Assembly (NCBI GenBank): GCA_965215995.1
Contig: OZ244128.1
Location: 4,712,001-4,776,000 of the forward strand
Source of the DNA: SZUA-309 sp965215995
GTDB lineage: Bacteria; Pseudomonadota; Gammaproteobacteria; Pseudomonadales; Azotimanducaceae
Length of the DNA: 64,000 nucleotides
Direction of reading: 5' to 3'
Shown: positions 34,890-43,823 of the stretch, one piece after another
Layout of the letters: each line of letters begins with the position of its first letter
Numbering within the stretch: position 1 is the stretch's first letter
Notes under the pieces: model-generated
Told to the model about the DNA's origin: nothing
Databases searched by the model: none
Seen by the model: only the letters and a program-made list of their open reading frames with translations
Program-made: the position numbers and the translations under genes

Positions 34890-35518
34890 TGGCCAACACC
34901 CGTCAGGATTGCCTTTGCGTGTTCGCGCGCACACCGGAACTCGGCCAGGTCAAGCAACGGCTGGCGGCTACCCTCGGGCAGGCGGGTGCGCTGGCAGCGC
35001 ATGAGGAACTGCTGCGCAACACTCTGGATCGCACGCTGGGGGCCGGTGACTACCGGGTTGAAGTCTGGCTCACAAACCTTGCCGTGGCGCTTCCTGACTG
35101 GTTGCACAGCGATAGATTCAGCCTCCGTGAGCAGGGCAGTGGTGATCTCGGGCAACGCATGCTCGCTGCTATAGAAGCGTTGCTCGAGGTCAGCGAACGA
35201 TGCGTCCTTATCGGCAGTGATTGCCCCGGGATTGATGGCGCTTACGTGGCTAGAGCATTCGACGCCCTGAGCGAGTCTGATGCGGTGTTCGGGCCGGCCG
35301 AGGATGGTGGCTATGGTCTGGTTGGCTTGACCCGGCCAATCCCGCAGATTTTCGCCGAATCCTCCTGGGGAGATAGCCGCGTGCTCCAGCGTGCCCTGGC
35401 GCGAGCGGCAGCAGCAGGGATCACAGTGACGCTGCTACCCGAGCTATACGACGTGGACGAGCTGGCAGACTGGCAGCGCTTCAAAGAAGAGCAGCTCGGC
35501 AATCGCAGGTCGCGGTAA
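34889..35518 (+). CDS. TIGR04282/DUF2064 family nucleotidyl- or glycosyltransferase
   Basis: A 209-residue GT-A-like protein: CLCVFARTPELGQVKQRLAATL near the start, then LIGSDCPGIDGAYVARAFDAL and FGPAEDGGYGLVGLTRP, the core of the rSAM/selenodomain-associated transferase 1 family. It starts at ATG 34889 inside the stop of the previous gene, so the pair is co-translated. Members are placed in arsenosugar biosynthesis, but no radical SAM partner is in this window. Confidence 0.9.
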   Translation: MANTRQDCLCVFARTPELGQVKQRLAATLGQAGALAAHEELLRNTLDRTLGAGDYRVEVWLTNLAVALPDWLHSDRFSLREQGSGDLGQRMLAAIEALLEVSERCVLIGSDCPGIDGAYVARAFDALSESDAVFGPAEDGGYGLVGLTRPIPQIFAESSWGDSRVLQRALARAAAAGITVTLLPELYDVDELADWQRFKEEQLGNRRSR

Positions 35519-35539
35519 CGGTGCCAATGCCACTGGACA

Positions 35540-36310
35540 CTAGCTGCGATCAGCCGCCTGAGCCAGTGACTGGATGAACTGATCGAGCCGACGTCGGTCG
35601 GTCACGTGCATGCCGGTGAACTCCAAGCCACAGATGACCTTCCGCGTGAGCTTGTTGTAGCTAGCATGACGGATGATCGCCTGCACGCTGAGCTCATACC
35701 GGCCTGGGATGTTGATGCTGGCCGATTCGAGCACTTCTCCGGTCTCCAGTTGTGGGTGTAGGGGACCAGGAACAGCAATTCGGCAGCCACCAGCAGAAAT
35801 ATCGAGCATTCGACCATCCAGGGTGGTGGTGTGGTCCCGGTCAGTTGCCACGTTCCGAAACAGAGTGACGGTTGCCGGGTTCGAATCCGTTCGCAGTGGC
35901 ACGTCGTATCGGGTGGAGTGTCGACGCTGCTGAAACAGTGCGTTCGAAGGCAGTGGGATGCGAAAGTACGGCACGCCACGATCCTCGTCGATCAGGCGCA
36001 CCTGATTGGACTCACTGTAGAGATACAGTCCGTTCGCCCGGCCGGAAAAGGCGAAGCGTCGTCGCGCACTCATGAGCTTCAGACCGGATCGGGGTTGCAG
36101 GTCTTCGATGAGGAACTCATCCCCGAGCACGTCGAGAATTCTGGCCGTGAAGATGGTTGTTTCGTTCTCGAAGGTGAGCTTGAGCCCCACCCGTTGGTTT
36201 TTCAGCGTCTTCAGCGCTTCACCAATCTCGCTGGGGTTCTTCAGGTAAGTCGTGAAAATGTCGTTGGAAGGATCTTCCTCGGCCTTCTCGGTCCGTAACG
36301 CTTCTGCCAT
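35540..36310 (-). CDS. PilZ-domain protein, YcgR-like
   Basis: A 256-residue protein. An N-terminal YcgR-like domain (about 25-115) is followed by a C-terminal PilZ domain (about 128-245) with RRHSTRYDVPL (the RxxxR motif for c-di-GMP) and DISAGGCRIAVPG (the D/NxSxxG motif). It is likely a c-di-GMP receptor; in YcgR this brakes flagella. No flagellar genes are in the window. It may receive the signal handled by the HD-GYP/EAL pair at 9404. Confidence 0.88.
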   Translation of the reverse strand: MAEALRTEKAEEDPSNDIFTTYLKNPSEIGEALKTLKNQRVGLKLTFENETTIFTARILDVLGDEFLIEDLQPRSGLKLMSARRRFAFSGRANGLYLYSESNQVRLIDEDRGVPYFRIPLPSNALFQQRRHSTRYDVPLRTDSNPATVTLFRNVATDRDHTTTLDGRMLDISAGGCRIAVPGPLHPQLETGEVLESASINIPGRYELSVQAIIRHASYNKLTRKVICGLEFTGMHVTDRRRLDQFIQSLAQAADRS

Positions 36311-36506
36311 GCCTCTATAGTCCGTTGTCTGTCAGCAATCCAATGGCTACAGCTCGGCATCCGTTCCGGAAACTGCATAGTCCCACATCTCTCAAGGGGT
36401 ATTTTCTCGGTGCGGAGCCTGAAAACCGTACTTCAGGTCGCAACTTTGCGGTGGGGACGATCCATTCAGGTCAGAGTGTGAACTCGTTCACGCCGAGCTG
36501 CTTCGC

Positions 36507-36911
36507 TCAGCCGGTGGCGAGCTCCCGAATACGGCCGATCATCGCCTTCAGGCCATTGCCACGAGTCGGGCTCAGGTGTTTGAGGAGGTCGAGCTCTTCG
36601 AACAGTGATTCGATGTCGTAGGTGGCAACCGACCTGCGCTGTTGACCGTCATAGGCGGCGAGGACGATGGCGATCAGACCGCGGACGATGTGGGCATCGC
36701 TGTCCATCTTCAGGTGCAGACGGTCATCGGCATCGACTTCGGCCATCAGCCAGACCTGGCTCTGGCAGCCGCGAACCAGGTTCTCTTCCCGCTTCTGGTC
36801 ATCCGGGAGATGAGGCAGCTTTTTGCCCAGGTCGATGATGAAGCGGTACTTGTCTTCCCAGTCATCAAAGAACTCGAACGACTCCCGTATCTCCTGGAGA
36901 TCCGAGGCCAT
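36507..36911 (-). CDS. sufE: SufE-family sulfur acceptor
   Basis: A 134-residue protein with the acceptor cysteine in ENLVRGCQSQVWL and the conserved C-terminal LSPTRGNGLKAMI. It takes persulfide sulfur from SufS and passes it to SufBCD. It is the last gene of the suf operon, two bases after the sufT stop. Confidence 0.94.
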   Translation of the reverse strand: MASDLQEIRESFEFFDDWEDKYRFIIDLGKKLPHLPDDQKREENLVRGCQSQVWLMAEVDADDRLHLKMDSDAHIVRGLIAIVLAAYDGQQRRSVATYDIESLFEELDLLKHLSPTRGNGLKAMIGRIRELATG

Positions 36912-36913
36912 GG

Positions 36914-37444
36914 TCAGAACAGGCCGAGCTCGAGCTGAGCCTCTTCGCTCATCATTTCTCTCGACCAGGGCGGATCGAAGACCAGGTCGACGCTGACCGA
37001 GGTGACGAATGGCACCTGGCCCACGCGACGCTCGATGTCGGCAACCAGCACATCGCCCATGCCGCAGCCGGGCGCAGTGAGCGTCATCTTTATCGCGACG
37101 CTGCCGGTCGATTCATCGATCTGCACGTCATAGATGAGGCCCAGATCGGTGACGCTTACCGGTATCTCCGGATCGAATACCGAAGCCAGCGCCGTTTGCA
37201 CCTGTGCATCGCTGACCACGCCGTCCGCCGGCGGCTCAAAGGTCAGGTGCTCCGGTTCAAAGCCAAGGGCATCAGCGTCTTCGCTGTCGATGCGCGCCAT
37301 ATTGCCGTTGAATATGATCGTGTATGTGCCGCCCAGACTCTGGGTCAGGGTCACGAAGGTATTGCCGGGGATCGTGATCGGATCACCGGTTGGCACCAGG
37401 CGGGCAGCACACTCGCGTGTGGTCGAGATCAGGCGTCGTTCCAA
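36914..37444 (-). CDS. sufT: SufT, Fe-S maturation protein
   Basis: A 176-residue protein. An N-terminal SufT-specific extension (about 1-75) precedes a DUF59/MIP18-like domain with VFDPEIPVSVTDLGLIYDV and LTAPGCGMGDVLVADI, whose Cys is conserved. SufT helps insert Fe-S clusters into apoproteins. It lies 11 bases after the A-type carrier gene, and its stop is just before sufE. Confidence 0.93.
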   Translation of the reverse strand: MERRLISTTRECAARLVPTGDPITIPGNTFVTLTQSLGGTYTIIFNGNMARIDSEDADALGFEPEHLTFEPPADGVVSDAQVQTALASVFDPEIPVSVTDLGLIYDVQIDESTGSVAIKMTLTAPGCGMGDVLVADIERRVGQVPFVTSVSVDLVFDPPWSREMMSEEAQLELGLF

Positions 37445-37455
37445 GCGCTCAGCAC

Positions 37456-37818
37456 TCAGTCGTCTTTGATGGAGAAACTCTCGCCGCAGCCGCAGTAGCT
37501 CTCGGCGCGAGGATTCTTGAATTTGAGGCTGGCGTTGAGGCCCTCCACTTCGAAATCTATCTCAGTGCCGACCACCAGTGGCAGGTCCTGGCGGTGCACG
37601 TACACATCGATGTCGTCGAAGTGGAAGCGCTCGTCCTCCGCCTCCGGGCCGTCGATGTAGTCCAGCGTGTACATGAAGCCGTTGCAACCGCTTTCCTTGA
37701 CGCCCAACCGCAGGAAGCGACGACCGGACCGCGAAATCTGGCCGGCAATGTGCGCGCGAGCCGCCTCGGTGACAGCGATGGCGGCATCCTGGTTCGGGTC
37801 ATATGAAGTGACTGTCAT
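37456..37818 (-). CDS. sufA: A-type Fe-S carrier
   Basis: About 120 residues, with three conserved Cys in KESGCNGF and YCGCGESF and the segment VGTEIDFEVEGLNASLKFKNPRA. It carries assembled clusters to target proteins. ATG 37818 has GGAGC seven bases upstream; ATG 37830 is in frame but lacks one. It sits between sufS and sufT. Whether it is SufA, IscA or ErpA by descent cannot be told from sequence alone. Confidence 0.9.
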   Translation of the reverse strand: MTVTSYDPNQDAAIAVTEAARAHIAGQISRSGRRFLRLGVKESGCNGFMYTLDYIDGPEAEDERFHFDDIDVYVHRQDLPLVVGTEIDFEVEGLNASLKFKNPRAESYCGCGESFSIKDD

Positions 37819-37839
37819 GTGCTGCTCCATGATCGCGGA

Positions 37840-39036
37840 TCAGACGAAGGTGAGCGCTTTTCTGAGCGCGCTCACGAAACGATCCACATCGTCTTCGGAA
37901 TTATACAGACTGAAAGACGCACGAACGGTTCCCGGCACACCAAGCCGTTCCATGAGCGGCATGGTGCAGTGGTGGCCTGTGCGTACGGCGACACCCTGCT
38001 GGTCGAGGAGGGTGCCTATATCGTGTGGGTGGCTGCCTTCCACCAGGAAAGATACAGCGCCAGCTCGTTCTGCGGGCTCACCGACCAGCCGGACCTCCGG
38101 CATCTGCTTGAGCTCTCGCTGAGTACGATCGAGCAAAGCGGTCTCGTGGGCACGGATCTCCTGCCAGGAAAGCGTCTCGAGGTACTCGATGGCAGCTCCG
38201 AATCCGATTACTCCGGCGATGTTGGGCGTGCCCGCTTCGAACTTATACGGCAGCGCGTTGTAGGTGGCCTCAGTCAAGGTGACATGCTCGATCATCTCCC
38301 CGCCACCCTGCCAGGGTGGCAGTGCTTCGAGCAGCTCGCGCCGCCCGTAGAGCAGTCCCGTGCCCGTGGGGCCGTACATTTTGTGGGCGGAGCCTGCATA
38401 GAAATCGCAACCCAGGGATTGGACGTCCACCGGCAGGTGGGCGAGTGCCTGAGCACCGTCGATCACGGTGACGGCGCCAGCCTGCTTTGCTGCGGCAACC
38501 ATGTCAGCCACAGGGTGGACGCTGCCCAGGGCATTGGAAACGTGACCAAACGCGGCGACCGCCGGCCTGGTCTCGAGCTTGGCGTGGAAGTCCGCCTGGT
38601 CGATGTCTCCGTCATACTGCACTCGTACGGCCATCAGCTCGGCCCCGGTCGCCGCGGCCAGCATCTGCCAGGGCACGATGTTCGAGTGATGTTCGAGCTC
38701 CGTGATCAGGATCCTGTCACCACGCCCGATCTGCTCTCTGAGCGTTGCGGCCAGCAGATTGATGCTGGCGGTGGTGCCCGAGGTGAAGATGATCTCTTCC
38801 CGGTGCGCCGCGTTGACGAAACGGCGGGCGCTGTCTCTGGCCGCCTCGTAGGCGCGAGTGGCTTCGTCGGCGAGTCCGTGTGCTGCCCGGTGCACGTTGG
38901 CGTTGACCGTTCGGTAGTAGTCGTCCATGGCGTGCAGCACAGCAGCCGGCTTCTGGGTGGTCGCCGCGTTGTCCAGATAGACGAGCGGCTTGCCGTTCAT
39001 CGACTCGTGCAGAATGGGAAAGTCCTGACGATTCAC
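37840..39036 (-). CDS. sufS: Cysteine desulfurase SufS
   Basis: A 398-residue class V aminotransferase fold: YLDNAATTQKP at the start, the PLP lysine in GSAHKMYGPTGTGLLYG, and catalytic Cys357 in TGHHCTMP. GTG 39036 overlaps the sufD stop by four bases (GTGA) and gives the normal N terminus; the longer frame is inside sufD. It supplies persulfide sulfur to SufE. Confidence 0.96.
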   Translation of the reverse strand: MNRQDFPILHESMNGKPLVYLDNAATTQKPAAVLHAMDDYYRTVNANVHRAAHGLADEATRAYEAARDSARRFVNAAHREEIIFTSGTTASINLLAATLREQIGRGDRILITELEHHSNIVPWQMLAAATGAELMAVRVQYDGDIDQADFHAKLETRPAVAAFGHVSNALGSVHPVADMVAAAKQAGAVTVIDGAQALAHLPVDVQSLGCDFYAGSAHKMYGPTGTGLLYGRRELLEALPPWQGGGEMIEHVTLTEATYNALPYKFEAGTPNIAGVIGFGAAIEYLETLSWQEIRAHETALLDRTQRELKQMPEVRLVGEPAERAGAVSFLVEGSHPHDIGTLLDQQGVAVRTGHHCTMPLMERLGVPGTVRASFSLYNSEDDVDRFVSALRKALTFV

Positions 39037-40163
39037 GAGGCCTGCGTCCAGTCGCCGAGGAGGGCATGCTCGGCGGGTTCCGCCAGGGCGCCTTCGATGC
39101 ACTCGTTGATGAAAGCGCGACAGAGCATGCGTTTGGCTGCTGCGGGGGGCAGTCCTCTGGAGCGCAGGTAAAAAAGACTGTCTTCTGAGATCTGACCAAC
39201 CGTGGCACCGTGGGCGCAGCGGACATCGTCCGTGTAGATCTCCAGCTCCGGTTTGGTGTTGATGATGGCGTCCGGGTGCAGCGACAGGTTCCGGTTCGAC
39301 AGCGCCGCGTCGGCACGGGGCGCGCCGGGGTGAATGTGAATGCGGCCATTGAACACCGCCGTGCCCTTGCCCGCGCCAATGCCGTGAAAACGCTGGTGGC
39401 TCGTGGTATCCGAGGCCCGATGCTCGACGATGATCTGCTGGTCCAGATGAGTACCGCCTTCAACGACGTAGGCTCCCGTGATTGCTGCGCTGGCTTCCGG
39501 CTCGTTTAGCAGAATCTGGGTTTCACTGCGGCGTCGACGGGCACCGGTCAGGTATTGCTGGCGCCGGTACTGGCTCCTTACCGACTGCTGAATCTGGGTC
39601 ATTGCCCAATGGGAATGCTCAGTGGAGGTGGCGGCAAACGCGTGTTCCAGCACCACATCATCCGCCATCTGCACATACAGACTGTGATTGAGGAAGCCGT
39701 CGACCAGAGCCTGCTCGATCAGGTTTACCCGGGTGCCGGTTGCCAGACGCAGAAGCACGGGTGTCGAGAGTCCGCTGCGATAGCGAATTTCCAGGGGCTT
39801 GCCGAGTCTCTCTGCGACATCGATCACGATCAGGTCGCCGGTGAGCATCAGGGCCAGATCCGCCAGTGGGAAACGCTGGGCACTCGTCTGATCCTGCATT
39901 TCCTGAAGGTCGATTCGGGATTCGCCGAGCGTTTGCACGGTGATGCCGGTCTGATCCAGACCGGTAATCTCCGGCCGGCTGACCGCACAGGTCTTCAGTC
40001 CATCGATGAACTCCGCCGTCGGCGTGTACTTCCAGAACTCCCGGAACATCTCCGTAGCGGCCCCGCGGCATGCCCGGTCGAGCAGGGCAGGGGCAATCGC
40101 GGCATCAGAGCCGGGGACGGCAAACGCGTTGATCCGTTCGGCAGCGGTCAGTCGGTCAGCCAT
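39033..40163 (-). CDS. sufD: Fe-S scaffold subunit SufD
   Basis: A 376-residue SufBD-family protein with the beta-helix core FNGRIHIHPGAPRADAALSNRN split at the usual loop, followed by DDVRCAHGATVGQISEDSLFYLRSRGL, which contains the conserved Cys and His. It forms the SufBC2D scaffold. The start overlaps the sufC stop by 16 bases. The N-terminal 100 residues are divergent, as usual for SufD. Confidence 0.95.
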   Translation of the reverse strand: MADRLTAAERINAFAVPGSDAAIAPALLDRACRGAATEMFREFWKYTPTAEFIDGLKTCAVSRPEITGLDQTGITVQTLGESRIDLQEMQDQTSAQRFPLADLALMLTGDLIVIDVAERLGKPLEIRYRSGLSTPVLLRLATGTRVNLIEQALVDGFLNHSLYVQMADDVVLEHAFAATSTEHSHWAMTQIQQSVRSQYRRQQYLTGARRRRSETQILLNEPEASAAITGAYVVEGGTHLDQQIIVEHRASDTTSHQRFHGIGAGKGTAVFNGRIHIHPGAPRADAALSNRNLSLHPDAIINTKPELEIYTDDVRCAHGATVGQISEDSLFYLRSRGLPPAAAKRMLCRAFINECIEGALAEPAEHALLGDWTQAS

Positions 40164-40894
40164 GCGTAACCTTTCTCTTCGAGCTCGAGCGCAAGCTCTC
40201 TGCCTCCGGAGCGGGCGATCACCCCTTCTGCCAGCACGTGCACCTGATCAGGCACGATATGCTCCAACAGACGCTGGTAGTGGGTGATGAGCAGAACGCC
40301 GTTCTCCGCATCGCTGTAGGTGTTCACCCCTTTCGACACAACCTGCAGCGCATCGATGTCGAGTCCGGAGTCCGTTTCGTCCAGCACTGCGAGGGTTGGA
40401 TCCAAGAGCAGCAGTTGCAGGATCTCGTTGCGCTTCTTCTCACCGCCGGAAAAACCTTCGTTGACGCCGCGCTTCAAGAACTCAGGGTTCAGATCCAGGT
40501 CGGCGGCAATGGCACGGACCCGGCGCATGAACTCCACCGTGTTCGGCGGTTCTTCGCCACGCGCCGCCGCCAGGTTGTCGATTGCGGCTTTCAGGAACTC
40601 CATGTTGCTGACGCCGGGAATCTCGACCGGGTACTGAAAGGCGAGGAACACGCCTTGCTGCGCCCGGACCTCAGGATCCACGTCGTTCAGCAGTCTGCCT
40701 TGGTAGTAGATCTCTCCGGACTCGATCTCGTAGCCTGGCTTGCCCGCGATCACTGCTGCCAGGGTGCTCTTGCCAGAGCCGTTCGGACCCATGATGGCGT
40801 GCACGGATCCTGCCTCGAGGGTGAGGTTCAGTCCTTTGAGAATCGGCTTGCCTGCCACCTGCACGTGCAGATCTTTCACTTCCAGCAGGCTCAT
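40148..40894 (-). CDS. sufC: Fe-S assembly ATPase SufC
   Basis: A 248-residue ABC ATPase: Walker A GPNGSGKST, signature region NEGFSGGEKKRNEIL, Walker B TLAVLDETDSGLD and the H-loop LITHYQRLL. It drives conformational change in the SufBC2D scaffold. It overlaps sufB by four bases (ATGA). Confidence 0.97.
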   Translation of the reverse strand: MSLLEVKDLHVQVAGKPILKGLNLTLEAGSVHAIMGPNGSGKSTLAAVIAGKPGYEIESGEIYYQGRLLNDVDPEVRAQQGVFLAFQYPVEIPGVSNMEFLKAAIDNLAAARGEEPPNTVEFMRRVRAIAADLDLNPEFLKRGVNEGFSGGEKKRNEILQLLLLDPTLAVLDETDSGLDIDALQVVSKGVNTYSDAENGVLLITHYQRLLEHIVPDQVHVLAEGVIARSGGRELALELEEKGYAWLTD

Positions 40895-42342
40895 CCGACG
40901 GCCCCTTCCAGGCTGACCTCCAGGAGCTTGCCGGCTTCCACCGCGAACTCCATCGGTAGCTCGCGGAAGACGTCCTTGCAGAAGCCGTTGACGATCATGC
41001 TGACCGCTTTCTCGACGTCGATGCCCCGTTGCTGGCAGAGGAAGAGCTGATCATCACTCACCTTGGAGGTGGTGGCTTCGTGCTCGACGATGCTGCTCGG
41101 ATTGCGGTTCTCAATGTAGGGGAAAGTATGCGCTCCGCACTCGGAGCCAATCAGCAGCGAGTCGCACTGTGTGTAGTTCCTCGCACCCGCCGCGGTGGGT
41201 GACGTGCGAACCAGGCCGCGATAGCTGGACTGGCTTTTGCCCGCGCTGATGCCCTTGGCAATGATGGTGCTGCGCGTATTCGGGCCGAGATGGATCATCT
41301 TGGTACCCGTATCCGCCTGCTGGTAGTTGTTGGTCAGGGCGACGGAGTAAAACTCGCCGATGCTGTCAGCGCCGCGCAGCACGACGCTCGGGTATTTCCA
41401 GGTGATGGCCGAACCGGTCTCGACCTGGGTCCAGGAGATCTTTGAGCGGTCGCCGAGACAGGCGCCGCGTTTGGTGACGAAGTTGTAGATGCCGCCCTTG
41501 CCGTCTTTGTCGCCGGGATACCAGTTCTGCACGGTGGAGTACTTGATCTCGGCATCTTCCATGGCTACCAGTTCCACCACGGCCGCGTGCAGCTGGTTCT
41601 CGTCGCGCATGGGTGCGGTGCAGCCTTCCAGGTAGCTCACGTAGGCGCCTTTGTCAGCGACGATCAGCGTGCGCTCGAACTGGCCCGTGTTCTGGGCGTT
41701 GATCCGGAAGTAGGTGGAGAGCTCCATGGGGCAGCGTACGCCGGGCGGCACATAGACGAACGAGCCGTCGGAGAAGACGGCGGAGTTCAACGTGGCGTAG
41801 AAGTTATCTCGTTGCGGAACCACCGTACCCAGATACTTCCGGACCAGCTCCGGGTGGTCCCGCACCGCCTCGGAGATGGGACAGAAGATCACGCCCGCTT
41901 CCGCCAGCTTCTCTTTGAAGGTCGTGGTGATGGACACGCTATCGAATACCGCATCCACGGCCACGGGCGTTCTCTGTTCGACGCCGGCCAGCATTTCCTG
42001 CTCATGCAGCGGGATACCGAGCTTCTCATAAGTTCGGAGCAACTCCGGGTCTACGTCGTCCAGGGAAGTGGGGCCGGTGCCCGGCTTCTTCGGTGCGCTG
42101 TAGTAGGAGATGTCCTGGAAGTCGATCTCTGGGAAGCGGACGTGCGCCCACTCCGGGGGCGTCATCTCCTGCCACAGGCGCAAGGCCTCGAGGCGCCAGT
42201 CGGTCAGCCACTCCGGTTCCGATTTTTTTGCCGAGATGAAGCGAACCACGGACTCATCCAGGCCACGAGGGATGGTCTCCGCGTCTACTTCTGAGATGAA
42301 ACCGGCGCTGTACTCGGCGCCGACCAGGTCTTCTACTGCCAC
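40891..42342 (-). CDS. sufB: Fe-S scaffold subunit SufB
   Basis: A 483-residue protein. Seen: KKPGTGPTSLDDVDPELLRT, VIFCPISEAVRDHPELVRKYLG, then ISAGKSQSSYRGLVRTSP and QCDSLLIGSECGAHTFPYIE with the conserved Cys/Glu region, and DDQLFLCQQRGID near the end. It carries the nascent cluster. It is the first gene of the operon in the order B-C-D-S-A-T-E. No iscR/sufR gene precedes it, but an IscR-like site does. Confidence 0.97.
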   Translation of the reverse strand: MAVEDLVGAEYSAGFISEVDAETIPRGLDESVVRFISAKKSEPEWLTDWRLEALRLWQEMTPPEWAHVRFPEIDFQDISYYSAPKKPGTGPTSLDDVDPELLRTYEKLGIPLHEQEMLAGVEQRTPVAVDAVFDSVSITTTFKEKLAEAGVIFCPISEAVRDHPELVRKYLGTVVPQRDNFYATLNSAVFSDGSFVYVPPGVRCPMELSTYFRINAQNTGQFERTLIVADKGAYVSYLEGCTAPMRDENQLHAAVVELVAMEDAEIKYSTVQNWYPGDKDGKGGIYNFVTKRGACLGDRSKISWTQVETGSAITWKYPSVVLRGADSIGEFYSVALTNNYQQADTGTKMIHLGPNTRSTIIAKGISAGKSQSSYRGLVRTSPTAAGARNYTQCDSLLIGSECGAHTFPYIENRNPSSIVEHEATTSKVSDDQLFLCQQRGIDVEKAVSMIVNGFCKDVFRELPMEFAVEAGKLLEVSLEGAVG

Positions 42343-42395
42343 TGGTGATCCCAGCCATTTGCGAGGCCGGAATTGTACCTGCTTGGCCCGGGCTA

Positions 42396-42420
42396 ATACC
42401 AGAGTAAATTAGTCGGGTAT
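42396..42420 (-). promoter_or_regulatory. IscR type-1-like operator of suf
   Basis: Twenty-five bases 53 bp upstream of sufB: ATACCAGAGT, AAATT, AGTCGGGTAT on the plus strand. This matches the IscR type-1 pattern ATASYYGACT-RWWWY-AGTCRRSTAT at 23 of 25 positions. On the minus strand a -10 like TACAAT lies at 42377-42372, and the expected -35 falls inside the site. Repression by [2Fe-2S]-IscR is therefore likely. Confidence 0.75.
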
Positions 42421-42498
42421 TGCATTTTTCCATGGCAGGTAATCGCTGCAGCCCTTACACTGCGGGGCTTTCGCGTACCCCAAGGTAAGTTGACGTCC

Positions 42499-43128
42499 AT
42501 GCCGAAACTGCAGCCGATGCCGGAAGATCACATGTACCAGGCCTATGGCATCTATCTACTGGAGTCCAAACACCGTTTGATCCGTCGCTTGAAGAAGGCT
42601 TACCAGCCCTCGGTGCATGGCCACAAGACCTGGAACGCCAGCTTTCTGCTGATGGACTACCTGCAGCACAACCCGCTGAAGAAAAAATCCAAGGTCCTCG
42701 AAGTGGGGTGCGGATGGGGCCCTGGCTCTGTTTTCTGCGCCAAGCAGTTCAAGGCCAAGGTGACCGGACTGGACATAGACAAGGAAGTATTCCCGTTTCT
42801 GGATGTGCTGGCTGAGCTCAACGATGTCGCCGTGGCTCCTATGACCCGCCGGTTGGAATCGTTGAAGGGCCCGGATCTGGGTAAGTTCGACGTCATCGTT
42901 GGCTCGGACATCTGCTTCTGGGATTCTCTCGTGAAGTCATTGAATCAGATGATCAACAGAGCGATCAAAAACGGGGTCGAGCGAATCATCATTACGGATC
43001 CGGGGCGACCGACCTTCTACGAGCTCTGCGATGCGGCCCGGAAAAAACACGATGTTGAGCTGATCGAGTGGTATGCCACCGAGCCACGACATTTCGTGGG
43101 TGAGGTGGTGGAAATACGTCCTGCCTGA
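42499..43128 (+). CDS. Class I methyltransferase, METTL-like
   Basis: About 209 residues: VLEVGCGWGPGSVFCAKQF (SAM motif I), VTGLDIDKEVF, and FDVIVGSDICFWDSLVK, the D-x-x-Y/F-W pattern of the Methyltransf_16 group, some of which methylate protein lysines. The start is ATG 42499 or TTG 42490; AAGGT lies just before the latter. It is divergent from sufB across the IscR-like site, and co-regulation is possible but unproven. Confidence 0.83.
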   Translation: MPKLQPMPEDHMYQAYGIYLLESKHRLIRRLKKAYQPSVHGHKTWNASFLLMDYLQHNPLKKKSKVLEVGCGWGPGSVFCAKQFKAKVTGLDIDKEVFPFLDVLAELNDVAVAPMTRRLESLKGPDLGKFDVIVGSDICFWDSLVKSLNQMINRAIKNGVERIIITDPGRPTFYELCDAARKKHDVELIEWYATEPRHFVGEVVEIRPA

Positions 43129-43148
43129 GGCCGGCCAGTGACCGGCGA

Positions 43149-43823
43149 TCAGCCGTTTAATAGAAACGTCTTCAGTTGCTTGGAGAGGCTGGCACAGGCG
43201 GAGTTCTGCACCCGCGCAATCAGCGGTACCGGGACGACGACTGCCGGAATGTAGCTGGTGCCGATGGCATCCGAGCTCACGCGGCCCACCGCATGACCAC
43301 TTTGCACGTCCCACACCGTTGCCTCGTAGGACGAGTCGTTCTCCCAGGTGAGGAAGCCGAAACAGCCGCCGCCAGTGGCGGTCACGCTGCAGGTCATGGA
43401 ACCTGCAGAATCGGTCCGCACCGTCGATCCGTCGATCCAGACCAGATAACGCAATCCGAGTTCTCTCAACCGCTCTGCAACCACGGGTGTGGCCATTATC
43501 TCCGGCAGGTCGCCCGTTTTTGCCGGTGCGGTACGGGGTTCGAACCAGGGGAACACGGCGTCGCGGAACTCGGCCTCATTGATCACGTTCATGCCCTCGC
43601 CGCCCTTACCCATACGGGCACCGACGCAACGGACGAAGTTCATCTCTGTTTCGTCCGAGCTCGGCCGGTCTTTTCGGCCCAGAACCACGATAGCTTCCGT
43701 GTCTTCGATACCGGTGGAGGCCTCCCGCACCTGCTGCACGGTGGCAGTGACACAACCGCCCAGCACGGGTAGAACGACGGCCATGATCAGGCCGAGTCGG
43801 TAAACAGGAGCAGTAAGCAGCAT
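43149..43823 (-). CDS. Lipoprotein A of the ExbB/vWA locus
   Basis: About 224 residues. A lipoprotein signal (VVLPVLGGC, acylated Cys24) is followed by a periplasmic or outer-membrane domain with four further Cys, starting VREASTGIEDTEAIVVLGRK. I do not recognise a family. AGGGAGG precedes ATG 43823. Its start overlaps the stop of the upstream lipoprotein gene by one base (TGATG), so the two are translated together. It is the last gene of the locus. Confidence 0.75.
   Translation of the reverse strand: MLLTAPVYRLGLIMAVVLPVLGGCVTATVQQVREASTGIEDTEAIVVLGRKDRPSSDETEMNFVRCVGARMGKGGEGMNVINEAEFRDAVFPWFEPRTAPAKTGDLPEIMATPVVAERLRELGLRYLVWIDGSTVRTDSAGSMTCSVTATGGGCFGFLTWENDSSYEATVWDVQSGHAVGRVSSDAIGTSYIPAVVVPVPLIARVQNSACASLSKQLKTFLLNG

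Noticed and set aside
43129..43148. GCCGG/CCGGC hairpin between converging genes
   Set aside because: Only five base pairs and no T-run, so not called as a terminator.
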